In this document: in pieces, positions 16,767-25,749 of the stretch
Layout: each line of letters begins with the position of its first letter
Numbering within the stretch: position 1 is the first letter of the stretch
Origin: Kribbella soli
GTDB lineage: Bacteria > Actinomycetota > Actinomycetes > Propionibacteriales > Kribbellaceae
NCBI RefSeq assembly: GCF_004331345.1
Contig: NZ_SJJZ01000001.1
Location: 1,612,001 to 1,676,000 of the forward strand
Reading direction: 5' to 3'
DNA length: 64,000 nt
Translations under genes and position numbers: made by a program
Notes under the pieces: generated by a model
What the model was told of the DNA's origin: nothing
What the model saw: the letters and a program-made list of their open reading frames with translations, nothing else
The model's database searches: none

Positions 16767-17771
16767 TCAGGCGGCCTCTCGTCTTGCTGCTCGTTGGCGG
16801 CGGAACCAGATCGCTAGGGCGATGCAGGGCACCAGGAGTCCACCGACGCCCAGGACGAGGAAGTCCCATTCCGCTCCGATGTGGTCGACGAGCCAGGCGA
16901 AGTTCTGCCCGAAGAAGCCGGTGACGAAGGTCAGCGGGAGGAAGACCGTGGCCAGGATCGTGAGCTGCTCGATCGTCGCGTTCTGCCGGACGCTGACCTT
17001 GGTCTGCTCGACACCGATCACTGCCATGTTCGCCTCCAGGACGGTGGCGAGCAGGTCGCGCTGAGCGGCGACCTCTTCGTTCACCAGGACGAGGTGGTCG
17101 TGCACGTCCCGGAAGTACGGCAGCAGGTCGGTGTCGCGGGCGCCGCGCTCCAGGGTGGCTAGCACTGCTAGCAGCGGGTGTACGGCGCGGTAGAAGTCGG
17201 TCACCTCGCGGCGCAGGAAATAGATCCGCTCGGTCGGAGCGACCGAACCGGCGAACACCGTCCGCTCGACCTCCTCGATGTCCCGCTCCAGTTCGGCGAC
17301 GACCGGGCCGTAGCCGTCGACGACCTGGTCGAGGATCGCCCAGAGCACCGAACTCGTGCCGCACTCCAACAGCTCGGGCCGCTGCTCGAGCCGGATCCGC
17401 GCCCCGTGCAGGTCACTGGCCACGCCCTGACGGACGGTGATCACGAACGCCGGCCCGACGAAGACGCTGACCTCGCCGAAGTCCACTTCCTCACGCTCGT
17501 CGTCGTACCGGGCGGTGCGCAGGATGACGAGGCGGACATCGCCCTCGTACGGCTCGACCTTGGGGCGGAGGTGAAACGTTTGCGCGTCCTCGACGGCCAG
17601 CTCGTGCAGGCCGAAACTCTCCCGGACCTCGGTGAGTTCCTCGGCGGTGGGCTCGTACATGCCCAGCCACACGAACCCGCCGGCCCGGCAACTCGCGGCG
17701 GCGTCGGCGACCGACATCGCCTCGACGTGCTGACGGCGTCCGTCCCGGTAGTAAGCGCAGTCGATGATCAT
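16767..17771 (-). CDS. CorA family Mg2+/Co2+ transporter-like protein with GQN motif
   Basis: The 334-residue protein has a large cytoplasmic domain with an extended coiled-coil helix, then two C-terminal membrane segments (LTILATVFLPLTFVTGFF and the last one near VGGLLVPCIALAIWF). The CorA signature GMN at the end of the first helix is GQN here (TGFFGQNF). Related CorA/ZntB proteins with changed signatures carry other cations or work in the opposite direction. ATG 17771 is preceded by GGGAGGAGG. Confidence 0.85.
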   Translation of the reverse strand: MIIDCAYYRDGRRQHVEAMSVADAAASCRAGGFVWLGMYEPTAEELTEVRESFGLHELAVEDAQTFHLRPKVEPYEGDVRLVILRTARYDDEREEVDFGEVSVFVGPAFVITVRQGVASDLHGARIRLEQRPELLECGTSSVLWAILDQVVDGYGPVVAELERDIEEVERTVFAGSVAPTERIYFLRREVTDFYRAVHPLLAVLATLERGARDTDLLPYFRDVHDHLVLVNEEVAAQRDLLATVLEANMAVIGVEQTKVSVRQNATIEQLTILATVFLPLTFVTGFFGQNFAWLVDHIGAEWDFLVLGVGGLLVPCIALAIWFRRQRAARREAA

Positions 17772-17922
17772 GGTGACCTCCTCCCCTGATCGTCGTCTTT
17801 CCGGCCGCCGGGGCAACAGGGGCCGCGAGAGAAGCGGGGGTGAACTTCGGTTCCTGTCCAGGCCGTGAGAAATGCGGCCCGAGTTCCTGGTCCGGCCGCC
17901 GACGGTCGACAAGGATGAAGGC

Positions 17923-18885
17923 ATGGGACTACCAGTCGTACTGATGCCAGGACCGATGCACGAAGCCGTCGCCGCCGGGTTGGACGGTCACTGCGAGCTG
18001 ATCCGGCTCTGGGAGGAGAGCGACCCGGACGCCGTACTCGCGGCCCGCCGGGACGAGATCGTCGCCGTCGCCACGGGCGGTACGGCGATCGACGGCCCGT
18101 ACCTCGACCGCCTGCCCGCGGTCCGCCTGGTCGCGAGCTTCGGCGTCGGCTACGACCGCATCGATGCGACCGCCGCCGCCGAGCGCGGTGTGGTGGTCAC
18201 CAACACCCCTGGCGTTCTGGACGACGAGGTCGCCGACACCGCACTCGGTCTGCTGCTGATGACCGTCCGCGAACTAGGGCAGGCCGAGCGCTACCTCCGC
18301 GACGGCAAGTGGGCCGGCGGCGGACCGTACCCGTTGACCCGCGCAACCATGCACGGCCGCCGGATGGGCATCCTCGGCCTCGGCCGCATCGGCCAGGCGA
18401 TCGCCGACCGCGTCCAGCCCTTCGGCATCACCGTTGCCTACCACAACCGCAGCCCGAAGGACGTCGAATACCAGTACTACCCGTCCCTCGTCGAGATGGC
18501 CGCCGACGTCGACATCCTGATGATCGTCATCCCCGGCGGCGACACCACCCGCCACCTCGTCAACGCCGAAGTACTCAAGGCCCTGGGCCCCGACGGCATC
18601 GTCATCAACGTGGCCCGTGGCACCGTCGTCGACGAACAGGCTCTGGTCGACGCCCTCCGCACCAACACCATCCACGCGGCCGGCCTGGACGTCTTCGAAC
18701 ACGAGCCGAAGGTCCACCCCGACCTCCTCACCCTCCCCAACGCCGTCCTCCTCCCCCACGTAGGCTCCGCCACCATCCCCACCCGAACCGCCATGGCCAA
18801 CCTGGTAGTCCAAAACCTCACCACCTACCTGACAACAGGCGCCCCCGTAACCCCCGTCCCCGAATCCACCCACCTACTCGACTGA
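17923..18885 (+). CDS. D-isomer-specific 2-hydroxyacid dehydrogenase
   Basis: The 320-residue protein has the NAD-binding GLGRIGQAIADRVQPFG and the catalytic Arg in NVARGTVVDEQAL, the Glu in FEHEPKVHPDLL and the His in PHVGSAT. It is a typical glyoxylate/hydroxypyruvate reductase-like enzyme that interconverts 2-oxo and D-2-hydroxy acids with NAD(P)H. The last 300 bases are unusually C-rich on this strand, in sharp contrast to the next gene. Confidence 0.92.
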   Translation: MGLPVVLMPGPMHEAVAAGLDGHCELIRLWEESDPDAVLAARRDEIVAVATGGTAIDGPYLDRLPAVRLVASFGVGYDRIDATAAAERGVVVTNTPGVLDDEVADTALGLLLMTVRELGQAERYLRDGKWAGGGPYPLTRATMHGRRMGILGLGRIGQAIADRVQPFGITVAYHNRSPKDVEYQYYPSLVEMAADVDILMIVIPGGDTTRHLVNAEVLKALGPDGIVINVARGTVVDEQALVDALRTNTIHAAGLDVFEHEPKVHPDLLTLPNAVLLPHVGSATIPTRTAMANLVVQNLTTYLTTGAPVTPVPESTHLLD

Positions 18886-18983
18886 CCAGACCGCCCGCCA
18901 AGGGGATGGGTTGGTGGAAATCGTTGGCTGGCGGGTCGTTCGGCGTCGTAGCCTGCGGTTGAGACGGCGGGAGGTGGATTGCT

Positions 18984-19463
18984 GTGTATGAGGTTGTGGT
19001 TCCGTTGGTGGTTCGGGATTTGACGGTTGCGGATTTGCCGGGGTTGGGGGAGCCGCCGACGAAGGTCGTTGCTATGGGCAAGGAGTTGGAGCGGGTTCCG
19101 GCTGGGGAGGCTGATTATCTTGCGGTTTGCGGGCCTTCGGGGCTGCCGATCGGGTTCGGTGCGGTGGATTACATGAAGCCTGCAGGTGGGGCGACGTTGA
19201 ACCAGTTGTCGGTGGTGGAGGCGTTTCAGTCGTGTGGGGTCGGGACGATTCTCGTTCGTGCGCTGGAGGACCGGATCCGCGCGCGAGGGCTGCCGTTTGC
19301 GGAGTTGGGTGTGGATGATGCGCGCCCGCGGGCGCAGCGGTTGTACGAGCGGCTTGGGTACGTCGTGAGCGGGAGCGAGCTCGGTTCGTGGGACGAGGAC
19401 GCGCCGGACGGATCCGTCAGGCGCTACGAAACGACCATCACCCTGTTGCGCAAACAGCTGTAG
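18984..19463 (+). CDS. GNAT family N-acetyltransferase
   Basis: The 159-residue protein starts with GTG after GGGAGG. It has the acetyl-CoA loop in FQSCGVGTILVRALEDRI (Q/R-x-x-G-x-G/A) and the C-terminal ARPRAQRLYERLGYV. The substrate is unknown. Its codons end mostly in G or T in the first two thirds, unlike the C-ending neighbours, which could mean different ancestry or a strand-composition effect. Confidence 0.85.
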   Translation: MYEVVVPLVVRDLTVADLPGLGEPPTKVVAMGKELERVPAGEADYLAVCGPSGLPIGFGAVDYMKPAGGATLNQLSVVEAFQSCGVGTILVRALEDRIRARGLPFAELGVDDARPRAQRLYERLGYVVSGSELGSWDEDAPDGSVRRYETTITLLRKQL

Positions 19464-20129
19464 TCACAGCGAGATCGGGTGGCCGTACTGCGCGACGTAC
19501 GACTCCTGGTTCGGGGTCAGCGGCGTTCGGTCGACAGCGGTTCGGTAGAAGATGTCGTTGTCCATCCACCAGCGCCAGGTGAACTCGGCGAACGAGTTGG
19601 CGACTACGACGTACCCGCTGGATACCTGTTGGTAGTACGCGGCGTCGTCGGGGTCGAGGGTGAAGCCGGCGGGGAACGTTGTGCCGACCACGGCGGAGGT
19701 TCCGTCGTCGCCGAGGTACAGGAACCAGTGGTAGACCCATTGGGAGTCCGAGATCAGGTGCAGGAGACGGCCGCCCTCGACTGCGACAGTGAAGTCGCCG
19801 AGGTCGAAGTACGAGTCGGTGGCACTTCTCAGGCGGTCGCGTAGCCCTTCGCCCAGGAAGCGCGCGAAGTCGTCGGGCACGGTCGCGCGGTCCCCGAGAA
19901 GATCAGCCACAGCATCAGTCGAGAGGTCCCTGACGGCATCTTCGGAGGCGACCGCCAGGTAGTCCTCGGGATGGCGGGGCGCGTCCCGTAGCCATTCGAG
20001 GTGGGCGACGTCGACGGGCGCGGGCGGGAGCTCGTGGTAGCCGACGTACGTGGCGAGGATCCGCTCCGGGGACGTGCCGGGAACTTGGATGGTCACCCAC
20101 CGACGCGGCAACTGGGCCAGAAAAAGCAC
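19464..20129 (-). CDS. Conserved-looking protein of unknown function
   Basis: This 221-residue soluble protein is rich in aromatic residues and Asp (WVYHWFLYLGDDG, FTWRWWMDNDIFY) and has no membrane segment or signal peptide. The pattern slightly recalls SMI1/KNR4 (SUKH) immunity-type proteins, but no motif settles this. It abuts the convergent GNAT gene and is divergent from a serine hydrolase at 20166. Confidence 0.6.
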   Translation of the reverse strand: MLFLAQLPRRWVTIQVPGTSPERILATYVGYHELPPAPVDVAHLEWLRDAPRHPEDYLAVASEDAVRDLSTDAVADLLGDRATVPDDFARFLGEGLRDRLRSATDSYFDLGDFTVAVEGGRLLHLISDSQWVYHWFLYLGDDGTSAVVGTTFPAGFTLDPDDAAYYQQVSSGYVVVANSFAEFTWRWWMDNDIFYRTAVDRTPLTPNQESYVAQYGHPISL

Positions 20130-20165
20130 AGGCCTACCGTCCCACAGCGTTGTTACTGTTCCAGA

Positions 20166-21581
20166 ATGTCTGCCCTGTTGCCGCGATCGACGCCCGCTGC
20201 GTCAGGCGTGTCGGCCCGTTCGATCGTCGAGCTGCTGGATCGCCTCGAAGCAGAAGCCGTCGAGTGTCACTCGATCATGGTCGTACGTCGCGGTCACGTC
20301 GTCGCGGAAGGCTGGTGGGCGCCGTACTCGGCCGAACGCCCGCACCTGCTGTACTCGCTGACCAAGTCGTTCACCTCGATCGCCGTGGGCCTCGCGATCA
20401 CCGACGGGCTGCTCGCGCTGGACGATCGGGTGGTGGACGTGTTGCCCGACCACGTTCCGGAGGACATCTCGGAGCAGGGCCGCCGGATCACCGTTCACCA
20501 CCTGCTGTCCATGACGGCCGGCCACGCCGAGGACAGCCTCGAAGAAGCCTGGCGACTGGAACCGGGCGATCTGGTGAAGGGCTTCCTCCGTACGCCGTTC
20601 GCCGCGCCGGAGGGAACCGAGCACACCTACGACAACTCGACCACGTTCATCCTGGCCCGGATGGTGGAACGGGTCACGGGCCGCGACCTCCGGGAACTGC
20701 TCGACGAACGCATCTTCCAGCCGATGGGCATCGACCACGCCGAATGGGACCAGGTGGCGAGCGGCGCCGCGTTCGGATTCCACGGACTGCACCTCACCAC
20801 CGAGGCCGTCGCCGCCTTCGGTGAACTGCTGCTCCGCGGCGGCCTCTGGCACGACCGCCAACTCGTCCCGCGCGAATGGGTCGAGCTGGCGACCAGCCGG
20901 CACATCGACACGCTGCCCCTCCCGGACTCGTGGCAGAACCCCGACTTTCTGGGCGGGTACGGCTACCAGTTCTGGCAGTCGCGCCACGGCTACCACGGTT
21001 ACGGCTCCTTCGGCCAGTACTGCGTGGTTGTGCCGTCCCACGATCTGGTGGTCGTCGTCACCGGCTCCATCGAGCAGGAAGACCCCCTACCCGGTCTCTT
21101 CTGGGAGTACCTGTTGCCCGGCCTGGATGACACGGGAAGCCCTCAGGACGACGATCTCCTCGCTGATCGGCTGCGGCAGCTGTCCTTGGCGCCGGTGCCG
21201 GGTTCGGCGGCCCCGGAACGTTCCGTCAAGGCGAGACTGGACGGCTCCGCGGAGGATTCGCCGCTGCCTGACGGAACCGCGGTGCTCGTCGATCCCCTGG
21301 ACGGTGGATGGCGTCTGCGGCTCGGGTCGCTCCTCGACTTCGCGGTCGGCCACGGCCAATGGCGGGAGAGTTCGCCGCTCGGCCGCCCTGTCGTCGCGGC
21401 CGGCGCCTGGCAGGGCAACACGTTCGTCGCCGAGCTGTACGTCATCACCACCCCGCACCGAGTCCGGCTCGTGGTCGATGCAGGGACAGCGGTGGCAACG
21501 TGGAACATCGTGCCCCTGACCGGGCCCAATCTGGTGCTGCATGTGCAGTCGCCGCTGATGACCCGGCCCGACGTCTCCTAG
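20166..21581 (+). CDS. Beta-lactamase/penicillin-binding-protein-like serine hydrolase
   Basis: The 471-residue protein has the SxxK motif in LLYSLTKSFTSIAVGL and the YxN motif in TYDNSTTFILARMVERVTG, as in class C beta-lactamase and AmpH-like esterases. The HGxG-like third motif is near GYHGYGSFGQY. No signal peptide is evident, so it is probably cytoplasmic. The last 120 residues form an extra domain of unknown role. The substrate may be a peptide or ester. Confidence 0.85.
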   Translation: MSALLPRSTPAASGVSARSIVELLDRLEAEAVECHSIMVVRRGHVVAEGWWAPYSAERPHLLYSLTKSFTSIAVGLAITDGLLALDDRVVDVLPDHVPEDISEQGRRITVHHLLSMTAGHAEDSLEEAWRLEPGDLVKGFLRTPFAAPEGTEHTYDNSTTFILARMVERVTGRDLRELLDERIFQPMGIDHAEWDQVASGAAFGFHGLHLTTEAVAAFGELLLRGGLWHDRQLVPREWVELATSRHIDTLPLPDSWQNPDFLGGYGYQFWQSRHGYHGYGSFGQYCVVVPSHDLVVVVTGSIEQEDPLPGLFWEYLLPGLDDTGSPQDDDLLADRLRQLSLAPVPGSAAPERSVKARLDGSAEDSPLPDGTAVLVDPLDGGWRLRLGSLLDFAVGHGQWRESSPLGRPVVAAGAWQGNTFVAELYVITTPHRVRLVVDAGTAVATWNIVPLTGPNLVLHVQSPLMTRPDVS

Positions 21582-21584
21582 GTC

Positions 21585-22469
21585 TCAGCGGGTCAGGAAG
21601 GTCTCTTCCGTGAGGTGGGCGAGCTTCGCGGGGTTCCGTACGGCGTAGAGGCCGGCGATCTTGCCGTCTTCTACGTGCAGGACGGTGACGGTGTCCACCT
21701 CGCCGGTGAAGCGAAGGATCAACGCGGGTTGCCCGTTGATCTGGGTGATTTCGAGGGAGCCTTCGGCGAGGCGTTCCACGGCCAGGGCGAGGAGGCGGGC
21801 GACCTTTTCGGCGCCGACGACCGGGCGTGGGAGGGCCTGGACCACGCCGCCGCCGTCGCCCAGGAAGACCACGTCGGGGGCGAGGATGTCGACCAGGCCC
21901 TGGATGTCGCCGGTGTTCACCGCACGCTGGAATGCCTTCAGGGCGTCGCGCGTCTCGTTGGCGGAGACAACGCCGCGCGGGCGGCGGGCGGCCACGTGGG
22001 AGCGGGCTCGGTGGGCTACCTGGCGAACGGCTTCGGGCGTCTTGTCGACGGCCTTGGCGATCTCGTCGTAGTCGAGACCGAACACCTCGCGGAGGACGAA
22101 CACGGCGCGTTCGGTCGGCTTGAGCGTTTCGAGGACCAGCAGCATCGCCATCGAGACGCTGTCGGCGAGTTCGACGTCCTCGGCGACGTCCGGCGCGGTG
22201 AGCAGCGGTTCGGGAAGCCACGGGCCGACGTACGACTCCTTGCGGCGACCGAGGGTGCGGAGGCGCTGGAGGGCCTGGCGGCTGGCGATCCGGACCAGGT
22301 ACGCGCGGTGGTCCTGCACCGTGTCGAGATCCACCTTGACCCAGCGCAGCCAGGTCTCCTGCAGGACGTCCTCGGCGTCCGCGGCCGAGCCGAGGAGTTC
22401 GTAGGCGACGGTGAACAGGAGGTTGCGATGGGCAACGAAGGCCTCGGTGGCCCGGTCCGTACCGGTCAT
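21585..22469 (-). CDS. RNA polymerase sigma-70 factor, SigJ-like ECF with SnoaL-like C-terminal domain
   Basis: The 294-residue protein has sigma region 2 (HRNLLFTVAYELLGSAADAEDVLQETWLRW), region 4 (LKPTERAVFVLREVFGLDYDEIAKAVDKTPEAVRQVAHRAR) and a C-terminal NTF2/SnoaL-like fold (AFQRAVNTGDIQGLVDILAPDVVFLGDGG), the layout of ECF41/SigJ factors that lack a separate anti-sigma. It is divergent from an AhpD-like gene, the typical ECF41 partner, which it very probably activates. Confidence 0.93.
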   Translation of the reverse strand: MTGTDRATEAFVAHRNLLFTVAYELLGSAADAEDVLQETWLRWVKVDLDTVQDHRAYLVRIASRQALQRLRTLGRRKESYVGPWLPEPLLTAPDVAEDVELADSVSMAMLLVLETLKPTERAVFVLREVFGLDYDEIAKAVDKTPEAVRQVAHRARSHVAARRPRGVVSANETRDALKAFQRAVNTGDIQGLVDILAPDVVFLGDGGGVVQALPRPVVGAEKVARLLALAVERLAEGSLEITQINGQPALILRFTGEVDTVTVLHVEDGKIAGLYAVRNPAKLAHLTEETFLTR

Positions 22470-22636
22470 GAGCTGGTCTCCTCGTCCGCGCGTCGGTCAC
22501 CCACCAGACGCCGCTCGGCCGGATTCTGTGACATCTCCGGCTGTATGGCGCTCGTCACGTCCTGAAATCGTCACGGGAGTCGCGCCGGCGGCATCTCGTG
22601 TTCGTCCAGTAGATCCCATGAGTGAGGACGACGACG

Positions 22637-23125
22637 ATGGAACCCCGTATCGACCTGATGCAGCACGAACTCGGCGGCAAGCTCGCGAAGCGCATGTTCG
22701 CGGTCCACATGCTCGTCCAGCAGACCGGCCTGCCGCCTGCGACCCAGAATCTGGTGATGCTGCGAGCCAGCCAGATCAACGGCTGCGGAAACTGCATCGA
22801 CATGCACGCGAAGGAGGCCGCGGCCGAGGGAGAGACCGCGACCCGGCTGAACCTGGTCGCGGGCTGGCGGCACTCCACGGTCTTCACCGAGGAGGAGCAG
22901 GCCGCGCTGGCGATGACCGAGGAGGCGACCCGGCTCGCCGACGCGTCCGAAGGTGTCTCGGACGAGACCTGGGCCCGCGCAGCGAAGTACTACGACGAGA
23001 ACCAGCTGATCGGGCTGGTCACGCTGATCGCCATGATCAACGCGTCCAACCGCATGGCCGTCACCCTCAACCAGCTCGGCGGCTCCTACGAACCGGGTCT
23101 GATGACCGCCGCGGTCGACGGCTGA
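22637..23125 (+). CDS. Carboxymuconolactone decarboxylase / AhpD-like protein
   Basis: The 162-residue protein has the redox motif in INGCGNCIDMHAKEAA (CxxC followed by His), as in AhpD-like peroxidase-reducing proteins. ATG 22637 was chosen; a GTG at 22622 is in frame. Pairing with a divergent ECF41-type sigma factor is a well-known arrangement in actinobacteria, where the sigma factor drives the redox gene. Confidence 0.9.
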   Translation: MEPRIDLMQHELGGKLAKRMFAVHMLVQQTGLPPATQNLVMLRASQINGCGNCIDMHAKEAAAEGETATRLNLVAGWRHSTVFTEEEQAALAMTEEATRLADASEGVSDETWARAAKYYDENQLIGLVTLIAMINASNRMAVTLNQLGGSYEPGLMTAAVDG

Positions 23126-23135
23126 ACAACCGGGG

Positions 23136-23654
23136 TTACTGGGCGGAGGTCTTGTCCAGGTCCCAGATGCGCTCGGTCTCCCAGGCGTATTCCCAGGCTT
23201 GGATGTCGGGGGGCTCGATGCCCAGACCGGTCAGGATGGCGCAGACCTGTTCGCGGTGGTGGTTGGCGTGGTTGATCGCCTGGGCGACGAAGATGCCGAC
23301 CCGGGTGCCGCGGGTCTCGTTGTCGACGATGATCACGCGTTCGACGTCGATCGGCTGGGTCAGGAAGTACTCCCAGAGGGCGCCGGCCTCGGCGTTCCAG
23401 GTGGCCAGGGTCTCCAGGTCGGTCGCCGGTTCGCTGTCGACGTACTCGAGGGGCCGGTCCGCGATCCGGCGCAGGTAGCTGCCGTCGCAGCGGACGATGT
23501 GGTCGAGGGTCGCGAGAATGCCGCCGTACGTGCCGACGCCGGTGATCTCGAGCTGCTCAGCGGTCAGGTTCTGGGCGATGCAGAACCTGATCAGGCTCCC
23601 GGTCGCCCAGTTGTTGTGCCGGATCGGGTCGTACAGCACGTCGTTGAGTCCCAT
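23136..23654 (-). CDS. DinB family protein
   Basis: The 172-residue four-helix-bundle protein has the DinB-type metal residues: a His in LATLDHIVRCDGSYLRRI and the pair in INHANHHREQVCAIL. Members are thiol-dependent transferases or hydrolases in actinobacteria, where mycothiol is the usual thiol; the exact reaction is unknown. It is convergent with the AhpD-like gene. Confidence 0.8.
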   Translation of the reverse strand: MGLNDVLYDPIRHNNWATGSLIRFCIAQNLTAEQLEITGVGTYGGILATLDHIVRCDGSYLRRIADRPLEYVDSEPATDLETLATWNAEAGALWEYFLTQPIDVERVIIVDNETRGTRVGIFVAQAINHANHHREQVCAILTGLGIEPPDIQAWEYAWETERIWDLDKTSAQ

Positions 23655-23717
23655 ACCGGACCAAGGTAGCCGCGCGACGCTCCCCGGGGACACCGAATTT
23701 CCCCGGGGAGCCGGGTG

Positions 23718-24128
23718 TCAGCTCGCGGCGATGTTGACCATCCAGTTGATGCCGAACCTGTCGGTGACCATGCCGAACTCGTCGCCCCACATCTGCTTCT
23801 CCAGCGGGACCGTCACCTTGCCGCCGTCGGCGGACAGCTTCTCGTAGTAGCCGCGCAGCTCGTCGCCTTCGCCGCTGAGGCTGATCGAGATGTTCTCGCC
23901 CGGGTTGTACGGCATGCCCTGCGGCGTGTCGGAGGCCATCAGGGTGAACCCGCTCGGGGTCTCCAGCTGGCTGTGCATCAGCTTCTCGTCGTCGTCCGGT
24001 CCGTGACCGGCGCCGAACTCCTTGAAGGTGTTCGAGGACAGATCGCCGCCGAAGACCCCCTGGTAGAACTCCATCGCCGCGCGCGCGTCGCCGTCGAACT
24101 GGATGTACGGATTGAGCCGAGATGCCAT
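23718..24128 (-). CDS. PhnB-like VOC family protein
   Basis: The 136-residue protein reads NPYIQFDGDARAAMEFYQGVFGG at the start and DRFGINWMVNI at the end, diagnostic of the PhnB/3-demethylubiquinone-methyltransferase-like VOC group. It is probably a small binding or isomerase-type enzyme. It is divergent from another VOC protein at 24249, with 120 bases between them. Confidence 0.88.
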   Translation of the reverse strand: MASRLNPYIQFDGDARAAMEFYQGVFGGDLSSNTFKEFGAGHGPDDDEKLMHSQLETPSGFTLMASDTPQGMPYNPGENISISLSGEGDELRGYYEKLSADGGKVTVPLEKQMWGDEFGMVTDRFGINWMVNIAAS

Positions 24129-24248
24129 CGAACTGTCCTTCCCCCACATCGGCCGGACCCTCTGGCCCGACCCCATGGTCCGCACAGTAGACCCGGCCGC
24201 CGACAGTTCGCGACCCCCTGAAACCCACCGTGCGGTTAAGGTCTCGGC

Positions 24249-24623
24249 ATGTTGCTGCGACACATCACGATCGATGCTGGAGACCCCTACAAGCTCGCGC
24301 AGTTCTGGAGCAGCGTGACTGGCTGGCCGGTGGCCGACGGGGACGAGCCGGGAGACGACGAGGTCCTGGTGCAGGCGCCGGCACCTGCTCCCGGGATGCT
24401 GTTCATCGCGGTCCCGGAAGGAAAGTCCGTGAAGAACCGGGTGCACCTCGACTGGGGCCCGACGGAGCGTACGCGGGACCAGGAGGTCGAGCGGATCCTG
24501 TCGCTCGGCGGCACGATCCACGAGGACCACCGGGTCCCGGACGGCCGCGGCTGGGTCACCATGAAGGACCTCGAAGGCAACGAGTTCTGCGTCGAACGCA
24601 GCGACGCGGAGCGCGCCGGCTGA
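24249..24623 (+). CDS. VOC family protein (glyoxalase-like)
   Basis: The 124-residue protein fits the actinobacterial glyoxalase-like domain: HITIDAGDPYKLAQFWSSVTGW at the N-terminus, VHLDWGPTERTRDQEVERILSLGG in the middle and MKDLEGNEFCVE at the end. Its function is not known. Confidence 0.88.
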   Translation: MLLRHITIDAGDPYKLAQFWSSVTGWPVADGDEPGDDEVLVQAPAPAPGMLFIAVPEGKSVKNRVHLDWGPTERTRDQEVERILSLGGTIHEDHRVPDGRGWVTMKDLEGNEFCVERSDAERAG

Positions 24624-24857
24624 GCTAGCCACCCGTCGTGATCGAACGCCCACGTCCCGTCACTCGCGATCACGTGTGACGGGGTCGGGTTCCGGCATGG
24701 CCGGAATCTATCCAGGATTTGGGTCTTCGGGGATCCTGGGGTGGGGAACCGGGGGGTTCGCTCCGGGGTGTTGGGGGGTAGGGGCATGCAGCGAAATCGG
24801 GGGTCACCGCGTCATGTCAGTGTAGGAAGACGGCGACGGAGGCTGGGGGACGTCGAG

Positions 24858-25694
24858 ATGTTGCATCAGGTGGGGGAACGGCCGGGTCATGCACACCACA
24901 GGAAGCCGTCCGCGCTGCGGGCCTTCTTGGGGTCGGTCGTAGCGATCGTCGTGACGCTGCTCGTGGTGGCGTTGCTCGGTGGCGTGCTCGTCGTACTCGA
25001 TCCGCGGTCGACCAGCGCCGACACCACGGTCGGCGGGTCGTACAGCGTTCCGTCGAGCGGGCCGGGGCGCTACGGATCGGGCACGCTCGGCCCGTGGCAG
25101 AAGCTGATCCACCGGATCAGTCCTGAGGACCAGATCCGCGAAGTGCTCGCCTTCGACGGGGTCTTCATGTTCGGCGACAGCATCGCCGTCCAGGACAGCA
25201 GCGCGCTCGAGCGGCTGCTGGCGGATCGCACCGGTGACTCGATCGCCTTCCACGACTGGTCCGGGCAGCCGGCGTCGGCGGCGGTCGACGCGCTCGAAGA
25301 GTGGTCGCGTAGCTACGGTCTGCCGCGGCGGATCGTGATCGCTGCCGGTACGAACGACATCTTCGACCCGCCCGCGTTCGAGGCACAGGTCGAGCGCGCG
25401 CTGCGGATCGCCGGGCCGGACCGGACGGTGTACTGGGTGAACGTGTACGTGGGGCGCGCCAAGGTGTCGGCCGCCGTACGGGATGCCGATCTCGCCAACA
25501 GCGCCTGGATCAACCAGCAACTGCAGGACGCGGCGTTCCGGCACCCGAACCTGCGGATCATCGACTGGTCCGGGTTCCTGACGTCCCAGCCGAACCGCCC
25601 GGCGCAGTACCTCCGCGACGGCGTCCACACCAGCCAGCCGGTCGGGGGCTCGGCCCGCAACGAACTGATCGCGGACGCCGTCCGAACTCGCTAG
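24858..25694 (+). CDS. SGNH-type (GDSL) hydrolase with N-terminal membrane anchor
   Basis: The 278-residue protein has a basic cytoplasmic start, one membrane helix (SVVAIVVTLLVVALLGGVLVVL) and an extracellular SGNH domain: block I GDSIAVQD, block III AAGTNDIFDP and block V DGVHT. The ATG at 24858 follows GGGGG; an upstream in-frame ATG at 24786 would lengthen the tail. It is a sister of the next gene. Substrate could be an acyl or acetyl group on a cell-envelope polysaccharide. Confidence 0.85.
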   Translation: MLHQVGERPGHAHHRKPSALRAFLGSVVAIVVTLLVVALLGGVLVVLDPRSTSADTTVGGSYSVPSSGPGRYGSGTLGPWQKLIHRISPEDQIREVLAFDGVFMFGDSIAVQDSSALERLLADRTGDSIAFHDWSGQPASAAVDALEEWSRSYGLPRRIVIAAGTNDIFDPPAFEAQVERALRIAGPDRTVYWVNVYVGRAKVSAAVRDADLANSAWINQQLQDAAFRHPNLRIIDWSGFLTSQPNRPAQYLRDGVHTSQPVGGSARNELIADAVRTR

Positions 25695-25749
25695 CCGACA
25701 TGCCAACCTGAGGGCCGACCTCCGCGTGAACAGAGCTGAGGAGGTAGGC

